A stretch of DNA of 39,028 bases from Desulfobacteraceae bacterium (GCA_004796375.1 QZLA01000408.1:1-39028), one strand, 5' to 3'. Shown: positions 17,572-26,571, counted from the stretch's first letter. A program made the numbers and translations. The notes: generated from the letters alone by a model not told the origin.

Positions 17572-18794
17572 GCCTTTAATGCGTTATAGAGAAATGTGAT
17601 CGGATGAACCACCTGCATGGTATCCTGAGGCTCCAGGTTTCCAGCCAGGTTCAGCCGGCACACCGGGCAGTCGGTCACCCAGTAATCCACCTCCATGTTC
17701 CTGACACTTGTCAGTTTTTGCGCCATCATCTCGCCGGCAACCTGAGGGTGTTCGTAAAAAAAGGTTCCCCCGCCACCGCAACACTGATCCCTGTCGGGTG
17801 ATGGCCGGTAATCGGTATTGGGCAACTGTTTTAATATACTCTCAACAGCCAGGTGACCCTGGGAGTTATTCCTTGTATGGCAGGGGGCATGATAGGTCAC
17901 GGTCGAGGGGTTGTCACCTGCCGTATCAAATGTCAGAAGGTCCATATGGTCATTCACAAAGGAAAAAATATGGGTGACCTTTGATGCGATCTGCGTTGCA
18001 GCGGCATGATCATCTCCCTGTTCCATCAATTTGGGATATTCATTTTCCAGCGCCTCCCCACAGGTGGAGCAATCCACGATGATGGCTTCGACGTCACCCG
18101 GGTCCAGGGCCTCTATATTTGCCCTGATATTGGACATGGCTTGATCCTGGGCCCCGTGAAATAACATGGGGACTGAACAACAGCACTGTTTCTCAGGAAT
18201 GATGACCTGGTATCCCATGTGCTGCAACACCCCGATGGTGGCCTTGCCGGCATCTTCATACAGGTAGTTGGTGGCGCACCCGGTAAAATAAATCACAGAC
18301 CCCACCGGGTCTCCCGCAGCCGGAACAATGACCTCCTGCTGTGTACGGAACGGTTTGGGATTGAGTGTCGGAAAGTTTTTAATGGGGATATTACCCAGTT
18401 TGAAAGACCGCGCCAATGCATCCGGTATCATTTTCTGACCGGTCTTAGCAAGGCCGGTGCCGAACTTCAGGCGGTATTCCCGCCCGAGCAAGTATATCAT
18501 GCTTTTAATGGCCGGAGACTCACCATGATCCGCGACCATCTGTTTTCTCATCTCCATGAACTTGGAATAATGGTCAATCCCGGCCGGGCAGGCCGCAGCA
18601 CAACTGCCACACATCAGGCATCTGGAAACGATTTCCTTTAACCCTTGGGTGGATTCAAGACTTTTGTTGTCATGGGATTTGATCAGTTGAAGCTTGGCCC
18701 TGGGAGAGACCTGTTCCTCTTTCAGGATACCGTATACCGGGCACGCACTCAGGCACAGGCCGCACTTTCCGCAGTTCTGCAGTCCCTGTTTCAT
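17568..18794 (-). CDS. glcF: Fe-S subunit of hydroxyacid oxidase (GlcF-like, CCG domains)
   Basis: A 408-aa redox protein. Two [4Fe-4S] motifs, CGKCGLCLSACP (about 8-19) and CLMCGSCAAACP (about 57-68), are followed by two CCG-type cysteine-rich domains (CCCSVPM...DCSTCG and CHTRN...QCCGGGG...DCPVCR). This is the arrangement of glycolate oxidase subunit GlcF and of the Fe-S partners of lactate dehydrogenases. It would accept electrons from the FAD subunit encoded immediately upstream; the stop and start overlap by 1 base as TAATG. In a sulfate reducer the electrons would go to the quinone pool or Fe-S/heterodisulfide-type carriers, which is inference. Confidence 0.88.
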   Translation of the reverse strand: MKQGLQNCGKCGLCLSACPVYGILKEEQVSPRAKLQLIKSHDNKSLESTQGLKEIVSRCLMCGSCAAACPAGIDHYSKFMEMRKQMVADHGESPAIKSMIYLLGREYRLKFGTGLAKTGQKMIPDALARSFKLGNIPIKNFPTLNPKPFRTQQEVIVPAAGDPVGSVIYFTGCATNYLYEDAGKATIGVLQHMGYQVIIPEKQCCCSVPMLFHGAQDQAMSNIRANIEALDPGDVEAIIVDCSTCGEALENEYPKLMEQGDDHAAATQIASKVTHIFSFVNDHMDLLTFDTAGDNPSTVTYHAPCHTRNNSQGHLAVESILKQLPNTDYRPSPDRDQCCGGGGTFFYEHPQVAGEMMAQKLTSVRNMEVDYWVTDCPVCRLNLAGNLEPQDTMQVVHPITFLYNALKA

Positions 18795-20167
18795 TACACA
18801 AACTTCCCGGGGTTGAGAATCTGGCCGGGATCCACGGCCTGTTTGATCTTTTTCATGAATGATACGGTTTCCCGGTTCATCACCAGAGGAATGAACGCAG
18901 ATTTGGCAAGCCCGATCCCATGCTCGCCGGACAGGGTCCCGCCCAGCCTGACCGCAGCCTGAAATATTTCAGTGAATGCACGTTCCACCTTTTCCCACTG
19001 TGCCTTGTCAGAACGGTCCGCCGCAATCATGGGATGCATGTTCCCGTCACCGGCGTGGGCCAGCACACCGATGGTCAAATCATACCGTTCACCAATGTCA
19101 TTTATCGTCCGGATCATTTCCGGTACCTGGCTCACCGGAACGGTGACATCTTCTGAAAGAATATCGGGAGCGATTTTTGCAAACACCCCGTAGGCGGAGC
19201 GGCGGGCAGTCCACAGCCGCTCCCGTTCAATGTCGGTTGCCGCCTCTTCGATTTTGATCGCCCCGTTTTCATTCACTTTTTCAACGATCTGTTTGAGTTG
19301 CTTGTCGCAGGCTTCCGCGACCCCGTCAATTTCAATGAGCAGTGAACCGGCTGCTTTCCTGTCAAGGCCCAATCCTGCAGCATCCTCAATGGCGTTGAGT
19401 GTCATTTGATCCATCAGCTCCATGGCCGCAGGAATAATACCGGATCCGATAATGTCTGTAACCGCTTTGGCTGTACTGTCGAGATCGCCAAAGGTCACCA
19501 TAAGGGTCCGCACGGCTTCGGGTTTGGGCATCACTTTTAGAATAGCTTCGGTAATGATGCCCAGCGTTCCCTCTGAACCGCAGAACAGTGAGGACAATTT
19601 ATACCCGGTGACATCCTTTACATTTTTACTGCCGAACCGGATGATCTCTCCCGATGCAAGAACCACTTCAAGACCCAGGACATAATCCACAGTCACCCCA
19701 TATTTCAGGCATCGGGGTCCCCCGGCATTCAAGGCGATATTCCCGCCGATGGTCGATGTATTCATGGAACCGGGATCTGGCGGATAGAAAAAACCGAACG
19801 GGGCAAGCGCCCGCTGAATATCGGCATTGACCACACCGGGCTGTACCACCACATATCGATCCCGGGTATTGACCTCGATAATCTTGTCCATTTTAGAAAA
19901 ACCCATCACAATCCCCTGGCGCACCGGGACGGGAGCACCGCAGACACTGGTTCCCGCTCCCCGCCCTGTTACGGGCACACCGGCCTTTGAAGCCGCTTTT
20001 AGAATTTGGGACACATCTGCGGTGGATTTCGGGAACACCACCACATCGGGAAGCGCTTCCTCGATAAATGCATCATAGGCGTAACAGGCCAGTTGCTCAG
20101 GCTGATCCAATACCCCCTGATCTCCAACAATCTCAATGAGTTGATTTTTCAATTGGGTGCTCAGCAT
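18794..20167 (-). CDS. glcD: FAD-linked 2-hydroxyacid oxidase/D-lactate dehydrogenase (GlcD-like)
   Basis: A 457-aa flavoprotein of the FAD_binding_4/FAD-oxidase_C family. The FAD-binding PP-loop PVTGRGAGTSVCGAP, the FGFFYPPDPGSMN and TIGGNIALNAGG blocks and the C-terminal LSGEHGIGLAK motif are all present. It oxidises a 2-hydroxy acid, such as D-lactate or glycolate, to the keto acid. I chose the ATG at 20167 because GGGAGG lies just upstream; a frame from 20227 exists but has no such site. It is the first gene of the operon that continues with glcF, larA, dctPQM and the XRE-cupin regulator. Confidence 0.9.
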   Translation of the reverse strand: MLSTQLKNQLIEIVGDQGVLDQPEQLACYAYDAFIEEALPDVVVFPKSTADVSQILKAASKAGVPVTGRGAGTSVCGAPVPVRQGIVMGFSKMDKIIEVNTRDRYVVVQPGVVNADIQRALAPFGFFYPPDPGSMNTSTIGGNIALNAGGPRCLKYGVTVDYVLGLEVVLASGEIIRFGSKNVKDVTGYKLSSLFCGSEGTLGIITEAILKVMPKPEAVRTLMVTFGDLDSTAKAVTDIIGSGIIPAAMELMDQMTLNAIEDAAGLGLDRKAAGSLLIEIDGVAEACDKQLKQIVEKVNENGAIKIEEAATDIERERLWTARRSAYGVFAKIAPDILSEDVTVPVSQVPEMIRTINDIGERYDLTIGVLAHAGDGNMHPMIAADRSDKAQWEKVERAFTEIFQAAVRLGGTLSGEHGIGLAKSAFIPLVMNRETVSFMKKIKQAVDPGQILNPGKFV

Positions 20168-20475
20168 GGCGCCTCCCTGTTTTAAACGGGTACATGTGGA
20201 TCCGTATTGGTTTGATGCCGTGACCATCCGGCAATATCCAGTGGGATTACCCCGTAATAGAATAGAAGTTTACTGATTGTCAACTTATTTTTAACTGCCC
20301 AGGCGTGCAAATATTTTAAGGATATTAATATATTATAAGTAATTTGGCCAAAAACGGACTATGCTTAATATTTCAATGCCGAAACTTTATCTCACCTTAC
20401 TTTCTAAGCAGCCCGGCGGTTCGCGCCAGTCGCCTTTTATAAGCGCCTGGTGCGTTGTGGGAACCTAAACCCGAT
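20168..20475. other. 308-bp intergenic region upstream of glcD
   Basis: No gene was recognised. It contains the promoter above, a very AT-rich stretch around 20315-20345, and near 20422-20454 an imperfect 12-bp hairpin (GCGCCAG pairing with CTGGTGC) downstream of the kinase gene. The hairpin lacks a T-run on either strand, so it is at best a weak terminator. Confidence 0.5.
20256..20283 (-). promoter_or_regulatory. Possible sigma-70 promoter of the hydroxyacid operon
   Basis: On the minus strand TTGACA (20278-20283), a 16-bp spacer, then TCTATT (20256-20261), about 90 bases upstream of the chosen glcD start. Confidence 0.45.
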
Positions 20476-23205
20476 CTATTTAAAACCATCCAGCACATCC
20501 CGAATAATGTCAGGCAGGGGCTGATCAATAAGAGGCTTATTGATAAACCGGGTGATCCCGGCCCTTTCAGTATGTTCCCCGGTAATGGTTTCATTGTATC
20601 CTGAACAGAGGATCACCGGCAGGTCGTTCCGATGGGTCAGTATCTCCCTGGCCAGTGCATCTCCGGTCATTCCCGGCATGGTCAGATCGGTGAGAACCAG
20701 GTCATACCCATAAGGATCATCGGCAAAAGCGTCTGCAGCCTGACGCCCGTTTTCAAAACAGGTCACCTGGTAGCCGTAATCGTTTAAGAGTTCCCGGGTT
20801 GACTCCAGGATACTTTTTTCATCATCCACCACCATGATCCGCTCGTTTCCAGCGGCTGGCGCCCTGGCCGGCTGTTCATCCCCATTGGTCCCGCCCGGTG
20901 TGCTTTGAGTGACCGGCAGGTACACTTCGAATTTCGATCCCTTGTCCACCTCACTTTTAACGTAAACCGCACCATGATGTTCCCTGACAATGGCATAAAC
21001 CATGGAGAGTCCCATGCCGGTGCCTTTCCCGATCTCTTTGGTGGTAAAGTAGGGGTCGAAGATACGTTCCAGGATGTCGTTGGGAATGCCGTATCCCGTG
21101 TCGGTGACCTCAAGCTTGATATATGGGCCTGAAACCACCTGCAGGGTAAGGGCCTGGGAATCAGTCAGCACCACATCGATCAGGGAAATCCGAAGCGTGC
21201 CGCCTGAATCGCTCATGGACTGGTATGCATTGGTGCACAGGTTCAAAATCAGCTGAAGCACCTTTGCCGGGTCTGCAAGGGCCCTGCTTTTTGATGCCAG
21301 GTCCTCTATAATATCAATGGTTGACGGTATGGACGGCCGAAGCAGTTTCATGGCCTCTTTTACCAGCGGTTTGAGAATCAGCGGCTTTTTCTCGTATTCG
21401 GTGTTTCTTGAAAAAGCCAGGATCTGCTGGACAAGCTCAGCTGCCCTGACCGCGCCCTGATGGATTCGGCCCACTTGTGTTTTCGCCTTTTCAGGATTTT
21501 CCAGGCTGCGTTCCAGCAGTGCACAGTATCCTAAGATACCGGAAAGAATATTATTAAAATCATGGGCGATCCCCCCTGCCAGGGTGCCGATCGCTTCCAT
21601 CTTCTGTGCATGCTGCAGCTGGCTTTCAAGACGCCGGCGTTCCTCTTCGGCCTTTCTGATGTCGGTGAGATCGTGGACCACGGTCATAGCCCGCTTGGGT
21701 ACCCCGTCCTCATAAAAAAACCTTGCGTTGGTCAACACCCAGAGTTCCCTTTGATTCTTGCCTTTGATTTTATATTCAACGGAAAGCTCACGGGGGGTGT
21801 TTGTGAACACATTCTCCACCAGATCGGTAAGGGTATCCCTGCTTTCTTCACAGATAATGTCATATGGGTTCAGCGCCAGAAACTCCTCCCTGGAATACCC
21901 GGTATATTCGCACATCACATCATTTACGCTGGTAAACCGAAGTGACTGCATATCAAATTCATAAATACCGGTGGGCGCGTACTGAACCAGCCCTTTATAT
22001 TTCTCCTGGCTCTCCTGGAGCGCCTTTTCCGCATAGATTCGGTTGGTTACATCACGGGCAGCACCTTGAACGGCCACAGGCCGATCCTGCTCATCATAGA
22101 TCAGTTTATTACGATATTCGAGAATGACCTTTCTTCCTGCTTTTGTGTAGGCCTTTAAATACCCGTCATCCTCTGTCTGCTCAACCACCCGCACCAGGTA
22201 TTCTTCAAAGGATTGCCTGTAGGGTTCAGGAATAAGATCACCGATATTCTGACCGACCAGGTCACTTTTTTTCCACCCGTATTCGGTTTTATATTCAATA
22301 TTGGTATCCAATAACCGACCCTCAAGATCGTGGATACAGATCAGGTCGGATCCATGCTCAAACAGGTTCCGGTATTTGCGTTCTGATGCAGCCAGTTCCT
22401 GTTGCTGATGTTCAAGTACGGCCTGGGAGTCCTGGAGCTGCCTGTTCTTATCTTCCAATTCACCCAACAGGGTCTTAACCTCATCATATTTGGCCTGGAC
22501 CAGCTGATTGGCCTTTACAAGATCGTCAACGGAACGCCGAAGCGCGGCCCGTCTGAAGAAGAACCGCCTGGACAGCGGAATTTTATTGGAGGCCCAGGTC
22601 ACGCGATAGAAACATCCTGAACACCCCTGCTCCGGCTGATCAGGCCATTTCCGCCACCCATATTTCTCTTTGGCCACCTGGCATTTCAGCTCTTCCACCT
22701 GAGCCAGGGGCAGTCCGTATATGGTAGGAATGCCCGCCAGGATTCCCCGGGTGTAGTCACAATCCAGCCGGGTTTTCTGCAGCCCGTCAATATAACGGTC
22801 CTCCAGGATCACCGAAGTATCTGAAATTTCATGGATAAATACGTTGCCGTTGAGTTTCAGGAACTTGTTGTATTTGGGTGCCTGGGAATAGATCAACTTG
22901 GGGCTGCCCAGCAGGCGTATAATACGATCCAGGATTCCCAGCGACTGGAAACGGCCCGAGGCCAATGTCATATGGTACACCGCATCCGGGTCATTGAGAA
23001 GGTCAATCATCCGGTGATACAGTTTCTGGAGAAATCCGTGGGATACCCAATGGTGGGTGTCCAACAGGTATTTCTCATCCAGTTCAAGGCCCTCCAGCAG
23101 GTTCCCCAGGCTCTGGCCATTGTTTTCCCGCACATACATGAGCACTGTCCGGGTGATCCGGCAGCTGATCTCTTTTTGGGTGGCAGAGGTTATTGTCTTT
23201 TTCAT
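20476..23205 (-). CDS. Hybrid sensor histidine kinase with V4R-like N-terminus and two PAS domains
   Basis: A 909-aa soluble kinase with no clear membrane segment. Residues about 1-210 are a sensory region. Its end (DCDYTRGILAGIP, VEELKCQ, CSGCFYRVTW) resembles a V4R-type small-molecule-binding domain with possible metal-binding cysteines; this match is tentative. A coiled coil (about 225-275), PAS 1 (about 275-390), PAS 2 (about 400-520), HisKA with GGIAHDFNNIL (His548), HATPase with DTGYGIP and GTGMGLSM, and a receiver with Asp840 (LVLTDLTMP) follow. The gene ends in TAG, with a TAA twelve codons further on. It lies upstream of the hydroxyacid operon on the same strand, separated by 308 bp, and is divergent from the nitrilase gene. 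Confidence 0.88.
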   Translation of the reverse strand: MKKTITSATQKEISCRITRTVLMYVRENNGQSLGNLLEGLELDEKYLLDTHHWVSHGFLQKLYHRMIDLLNDPDAVYHMTLASGRFQSLGILDRIIRLLGSPKLIYSQAPKYNKFLKLNGNVFIHEISDTSVILEDRYIDGLQKTRLDCDYTRGILAGIPTIYGLPLAQVEELKCQVAKEKYGWRKWPDQPEQGCSGCFYRVTWASNKIPLSRRFFFRRAALRRSVDDLVKANQLVQAKYDEVKTLLGELEDKNRQLQDSQAVLEHQQQELAASERKYRNLFEHGSDLICIHDLEGRLLDTNIEYKTEYGWKKSDLVGQNIGDLIPEPYRQSFEEYLVRVVEQTEDDGYLKAYTKAGRKVILEYRNKLIYDEQDRPVAVQGAARDVTNRIYAEKALQESQEKYKGLVQYAPTGIYEFDMQSLRFTSVNDVMCEYTGYSREEFLALNPYDIICEESRDTLTDLVENVFTNTPRELSVEYKIKGKNQRELWVLTNARFFYEDGVPKRAMTVVHDLTDIRKAEEERRRLESQLQHAQKMEAIGTLAGGIAHDFNNILSGILGYCALLERSLENPEKAKTQVGRIHQGAVRAAELVQQILAFSRNTEYEKKPLILKPLVKEAMKLLRPSIPSTIDIIEDLASKSRALADPAKVLQLILNLCTNAYQSMSDSGGTLRISLIDVVLTDSQALTLQVVSGPYIKLEVTDTGYGIPNDILERIFDPYFTTKEIGKGTGMGLSMVYAIVREHHGAVYVKSEVDKGSKFEVYLPVTQSTPGGTNGDEQPARAPAAGNERIMVVDDEKSILESTRELLNDYGYQVTCFENGRQAADAFADDPYGYDLVLTDLTMPGMTGDALAREILTHRNDLPVILCSGYNETITGEHTERAGITRFINKPLIDQPLPDIIRDVLDGFK

Positions 23206-23257
23206 TCAGCAGTTTATAAGAAAGTAATATCAGAATCGATTGTTGTGTGATAATTTA

Positions 23258-23275
23258 ACATGGTCTTGGCCATGT
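23258..23275. promoter_or_regulatory. Inverted repeat between kinase and nitrilase genes
   Basis: ACATGG (23258-23263) and CCATGT (23270-23275) with a 6-bp spacer, in the 171-bp divergent gap. It could be an operator; no recognisable regulator motif is known to me for it. Confidence 0.35.
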
Positions 23276-23376
23276 GACAATCATCACAGTTATTTTTTTT
23301 AAGAACTTGGACAGACATAACATCCGACCCGATCGTGAGCAGGACCAATTGATAACAACACCGGAAGGAATCTTTC

Positions 23377-24366
23377 ATGGACAGATCCAGCCAATTAAGG
23401 AATTCGCAAAAGGATCAACTGATCATCGGGCTGGCGCAAATGGCACCGGTCTGGTTAGACCGGAAATTTACACGTGAAAAAATGATCTCTTTTATCGAGC
23501 AGGCGGCTGCCCGGGAATGCAAACTGGTGGTATTTGGAGAAGCCCTTCTGCCCGGCTACCCGTTCTGGATTGAACGAACAGACGGTGCCCGGTTCAACTC
23601 TGCCGTGCAAAAAGAAATGCACGCACTGTATATGGACCAGGCTGTCCAGATCGAAGCCGGCCATCTGGAAACACTGTGCAGGGTTGCCGAACAGTCAAAG
23701 CTTGCCGTCTATCTGGGATGCATTGAACGGGCATATGACCGGGGCGGGCACAGCCTTTACTGCTCACTGGTCTTTATTGATGCCGACGGTCAGATCCGCT
23801 CGGTTCACCGCAAATTGATGCCCACATATGAAGAGCGGTTGACGTGGGCAATCGGCGACGGCCACGGCCTATGTGTCCACCCCCTGCCCCCCTTTACCGT
23901 GGGCGGGCTCAATTGCTGGGAAAACTGGATGCCTCTTGCCAGGTCAGCCCTGTATGGCCTGGGAGAAGATCTCCATGTGGCGGTCTGGCCCGGTGGTGCC
24001 CACAATACCGCAGATATCACCCGGTTTATTGCCAAAGAGTCCCGTTCATACGTCCTGTCCGCCAGTGGGCTGATGAAGGACAGCGATTTTCCAAAAGCCA
24101 CTCCCCACCGGGATAAGATCCTGGCCTCAACCCACGGTTTCCTCGCCAACGGCGGATCCTGCGTTGCAGGCCCTGACGGGGAATGGGTCATTGAACCGGT
24201 GTTGGAAAAAGAGGAACTGATCGTGGCTGTCCTTGACCACCACCGGGTGAGACAGGAACGCCAGAATTTCGATCCTGTCGGCCACTATTCCAGGCCGGAT
24301 GTTCTGCACCTGAGTTTGAACCGGAAAAGGCAAAGCACCCTGACGGTGGTTGATTCAGGCCCATAA
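23377..24366 (+). CDS. Nitrilase-family carbon-nitrogen hydrolase
   Basis: A 329-aa cytoplasmic hydrolase of the nitrilase superfamily. The Glu-Lys-Cys triad is visible: Glu55 in VVFGEALLPGYP, Lys146 in HRKLMPTYEERL and Cys180 in GGLNCWENWMPLAR. The CWEN sequence after the nucleophile and the GxxxH/WPG neighbourhood match nitrilase branch 1 (true nitrilases and cyanide-type enzymes) better than amidases, so hydrolysis of an organic nitrile to an acid and ammonia is the best guess. The ATG has AAGGA upstream. Its 3' end overlaps the convergent GlxA-type regulator gene by 12 bp, which may affect expression of both through antisense transcription. Confidence 0.88.
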   Translation: MDRSSQLRNSQKDQLIIGLAQMAPVWLDRKFTREKMISFIEQAAARECKLVVFGEALLPGYPFWIERTDGARFNSAVQKEMHALYMDQAVQIEAGHLETLCRVAEQSKLAVYLGCIERAYDRGGHSLYCSLVFIDADGQIRSVHRKLMPTYEERLTWAIGDGHGLCVHPLPPFTVGGLNCWENWMPLARSALYGLGEDLHVAVWPGGAHNTADITRFIAKESRSYVLSASGLMKDSDFPKATPHRDKILASTHGFLANGGSCVAGPDGEWVIEPVLEKEELIVAVLDHHRVRQERQNFDPVGHYSRPDVLHLSLNRKRQSTLTVVDSGP

Positions 24367-25344
24367 GACCGGATTGAAAAACGTATCCCGATACGCTTTG
24401 GGTGACAAATCCGTGTATTGTTTGAACAGGCGGCAAAATGAACTGATATCCTGGTATCCGACCGCCCATGTGATTTCATCAATCGTATCCCGGGTGGTTT
24501 CCAGTTTCTCCTTGGCTACCTCTATCCGGATTCGCTGCAGGTACTTGAGCGGCATCTCTCCTGTGGCCTTTTTAAAACGCCGCTTAAAATGCCTCGGGCT
24601 GATCCCCACCTCACGGGCAATGTGATCCACGCTGCCGATTCGGGCAAAATTGCTTTCCATCAGATGTTGGGCCTTGAGCACCTCCCGGTCTCCGTGGTTT
24701 TTGACCGGGGTGGCAATCATATAGGGCTCCTGGCTGCTTCGGTTGGGATCGATGAGCAATGCCTTGGAACATCCCGCGGCCAGCTTGCGGGAACCAAAGG
24801 TCTTGATCAGGTGCATGGCCAGATGATACACGGCTGTCGCCGCCCCGGTGCAGATAATCCCGTCATCTTCAGTGATCATATACTCATGCTCCAGGATCAC
24901 CTTTGGGAACATCTTTTTGAATAATCCGGCATACTGCCAGTTGGTGGTGGCCCGCCGGCCATCAAGAATCCCCATGTGAGCAAGGATAAATGTCCCGGTG
25001 CACACTGTGGCAATGATGCTCCCTTTCCCTTTCAGTGCTTTCACCCACCTGGTGAGTGTATCCATCTCTCCTGGCAGGGGATCCAAACGGGGAATAATGG
25101 GTGAAATCACGATACAGTCGGCAGATTCAATATCAGTGACCGCACCATCCGGTGTCACCTTGATTCCGCCCCTGGCCGTAACCCGGCTGCCTGTCGTACT
25201 CACGATCCGTGTATCAAAAAGGGGGGGTGACGTTTTATCCACCACAGCCTGGTGCCAGAGTTCCGCGATGGAAAAGGCATCAATCAGGGTAGTGACGGAT
25301 GAAAACAGGCACCCGTTTTCTACCCACAATATAATCTTGGCCAT
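24355..25344 (-). CDS. GlxA-family transcriptional regulator (DJ-1/PfpI + AraC HTH)
   Basis: A 329-aa regulator. Residues about 1-200 form a DJ-1/PfpI glutamine-amidotransferase-like effector domain, with the nucleophile-elbow sequence ATVCTGTFILAHMG. Residues about 225-325 form an AraC-type double helix-turn-helix (VDHIAREVGISPRHFKRRFK, then ITWAVGYQDISSFCRLFK). This architecture is typical of regulators of nitrogen-compound catabolism such as GlxA/CdhR. It is convergent with the nitrilase gene and divergent from the wHTH-ferredoxin gene; a perfect palindrome at 25414-25427 lies in the latter gap and is a candidate operator. Confidence 0.88.
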   Translation of the reverse strand: MAKIILWVENGCLFSSVTTLIDAFSIAELWHQAVVDKTSPPLFDTRIVSTTGSRVTARGGIKVTPDGAVTDIESADCIVISPIIPRLDPLPGEMDTLTRWVKALKGKGSIIATVCTGTFILAHMGILDGRRATTNWQYAGLFKKMFPKVILEHEYMITEDDGIICTGAATAVYHLAMHLIKTFGSRKLAAGCSKALLIDPNRSSQEPYMIATPVKNHGDREVLKAQHLMESNFARIGSVDHIAREVGISPRHFKRRFKKATGEMPLKYLQRIRIEVAKEKLETTRDTIDEITWAVGYQDISSFCRLFKQYTDLSPKAYRDTFFNPVLWA

Positions 25345-25413
25345 GGTTTGGGCTCCCTCTTTTGGTTGTTTTCATTGAACCTCCTGGCAAAAAGGCATTT
25401 TCTGCATAATATT

Positions 25414-25427
25414 TGTCATTTATGACA
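25414..25427. promoter_or_regulatory. Perfect 14-bp palindrome, candidate operator
   Basis: TGTCATTTATGACA lies 86 bases upstream of the ferredoxin-fusion start and 69 bases upstream of the divergent GlxA-family gene. Confidence 0.45.
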
Positions 25428-25512
25428 CTTTCTGTTTTCACTTGCAACTTTTATTGTTACACGCAAAGCAGATCAAAGGCACCTGGCGTGAATCGAATAT
25501 AAGGAGAAAAGC

Positions 25513-26571
25513 ATGACGGATATATACACGGATTTGGCCCAACACCTGGACAAGCTGCCTGCCGGCTACCCTGCCACCGATACCGGTGTGGAACTTCGCA
25601 TTTTAAAACGACTGTTCACAGAGGAGGAGGCCCGGATCACCCTGGGGTTATCCATGATGCCCGAACCTGTTGCGCCCATTGCCCGGCGTCTGGATATGGA
25701 TGAGGAGAAGCTGGCACCAAAGCTCAAATCGATGTCGGAAAAGGGGTTGATATTCAGATCCGGAAAAGGCGGGGTGTTCAACTACATGGCGGCCCAGTTC
25801 GTGATCGGTATCTGGGAATACCATCTCAATGATCTGAGCCCTGAACTAATCCGGGATGTCAATGAGTACCTGCCCGTCTATATGCACAAAAGCTGGACCC
25901 AGCATGATACCAAGCAGCTCAGGGTCATTCCGGTCTCAGAAACCATTGCCGGTGATATGAACATCCTGCCCTATGAAGTGGCCGAAGAGATTATCAGGCA
26001 GCAGAGCAAGATCGTGGTATCCGATTGTATCTGTCGAAAAGAGCACCAGATGATGGACAACGGATGTGACTACCCTATGGAAGTCTGCCTGGCGTTCGGT
26101 ACCGGTGCATTCTACTATGAGGAGAACGGGTTGGGACGCTCCATTGACCCAGAGGAAGCATTGACAATCCTGAACCAGGGTCGGGACGCCGGGCTGGTGC
26201 TCCAGCCCGGAAACGCCCAGAAACCGGCCAACCTTTGCATGTGCTGCGGGTGCTGCTGCCAGGTGCTTAAAAATCTTAAAACCCTCGACAACCCGGCCGC
26301 TGTCGTGCACAGCAATTATTACGCACAGGTGGATGAAGATGAGTGTACCGGGTGTTCAGAATGTGTGGAACGCTGCCACGTAGATGCCATTACCATGGAA
26401 GACACGGCCCAGGTGGCCCCCCAACGGTGTATCGGCTGCGGGGTATGCATCCCGGCGTGCCCGGCCGACGCCCTGGCGCTCCTCCAAAAAGACGCACCAG
26501 ATCAATATGTACCACCGGCCAATGTGTTTGAAACCTATTTCAATATGGCCAAAGAAAGGGGCAACATTTAA
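25513..26571 (+). CDS. Winged-helix/Cys-rich/2[4Fe-4S] ferredoxin fusion protein
   Basis: A 352-aa cytoplasmic protein of unassigned function. Residues about 25-90 look like a winged helix (ITLGLSMMPEPVAPIARRL, then LKSMSEKGLIF). A middle region has two cysteine clusters (SDCICRKEHQMMDNGCDYPMEVC, spread over about 174-196, and LCMCCGCCCQ about 239-248). A C-terminal bacterial-type ferredoxin carries two [4Fe-4S] motifs, CTGCSECVERCH and CIGCGVCIPACP. Proteins of this layout recur in anaerobes and are annotated as 4Fe-4S dicluster proteins. It may be a redox-responsive regulator or an electron-transfer protein; the sequence does not decide. An AAGGAG site precedes the ATG. Confidence 0.8.
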   Translation: MTDIYTDLAQHLDKLPAGYPATDTGVELRILKRLFTEEEARITLGLSMMPEPVAPIARRLDMDEEKLAPKLKSMSEKGLIFRSGKGGVFNYMAAQFVIGIWEYHLNDLSPELIRDVNEYLPVYMHKSWTQHDTKQLRVIPVSETIAGDMNILPYEVAEEIIRQQSKIVVSDCICRKEHQMMDNGCDYPMEVCLAFGTGAFYYEENGLGRSIDPEEALTILNQGRDAGLVLQPGNAQKPANLCMCCGCCCQVLKNLKTLDNPAAVVHSNYYAQVDEDECTGCSECVERCHVDAITMEDTAQVAPQRCIGCGVCIPACPADALALLQKDAPDQYVPPANVFETYFNMAKERGNI

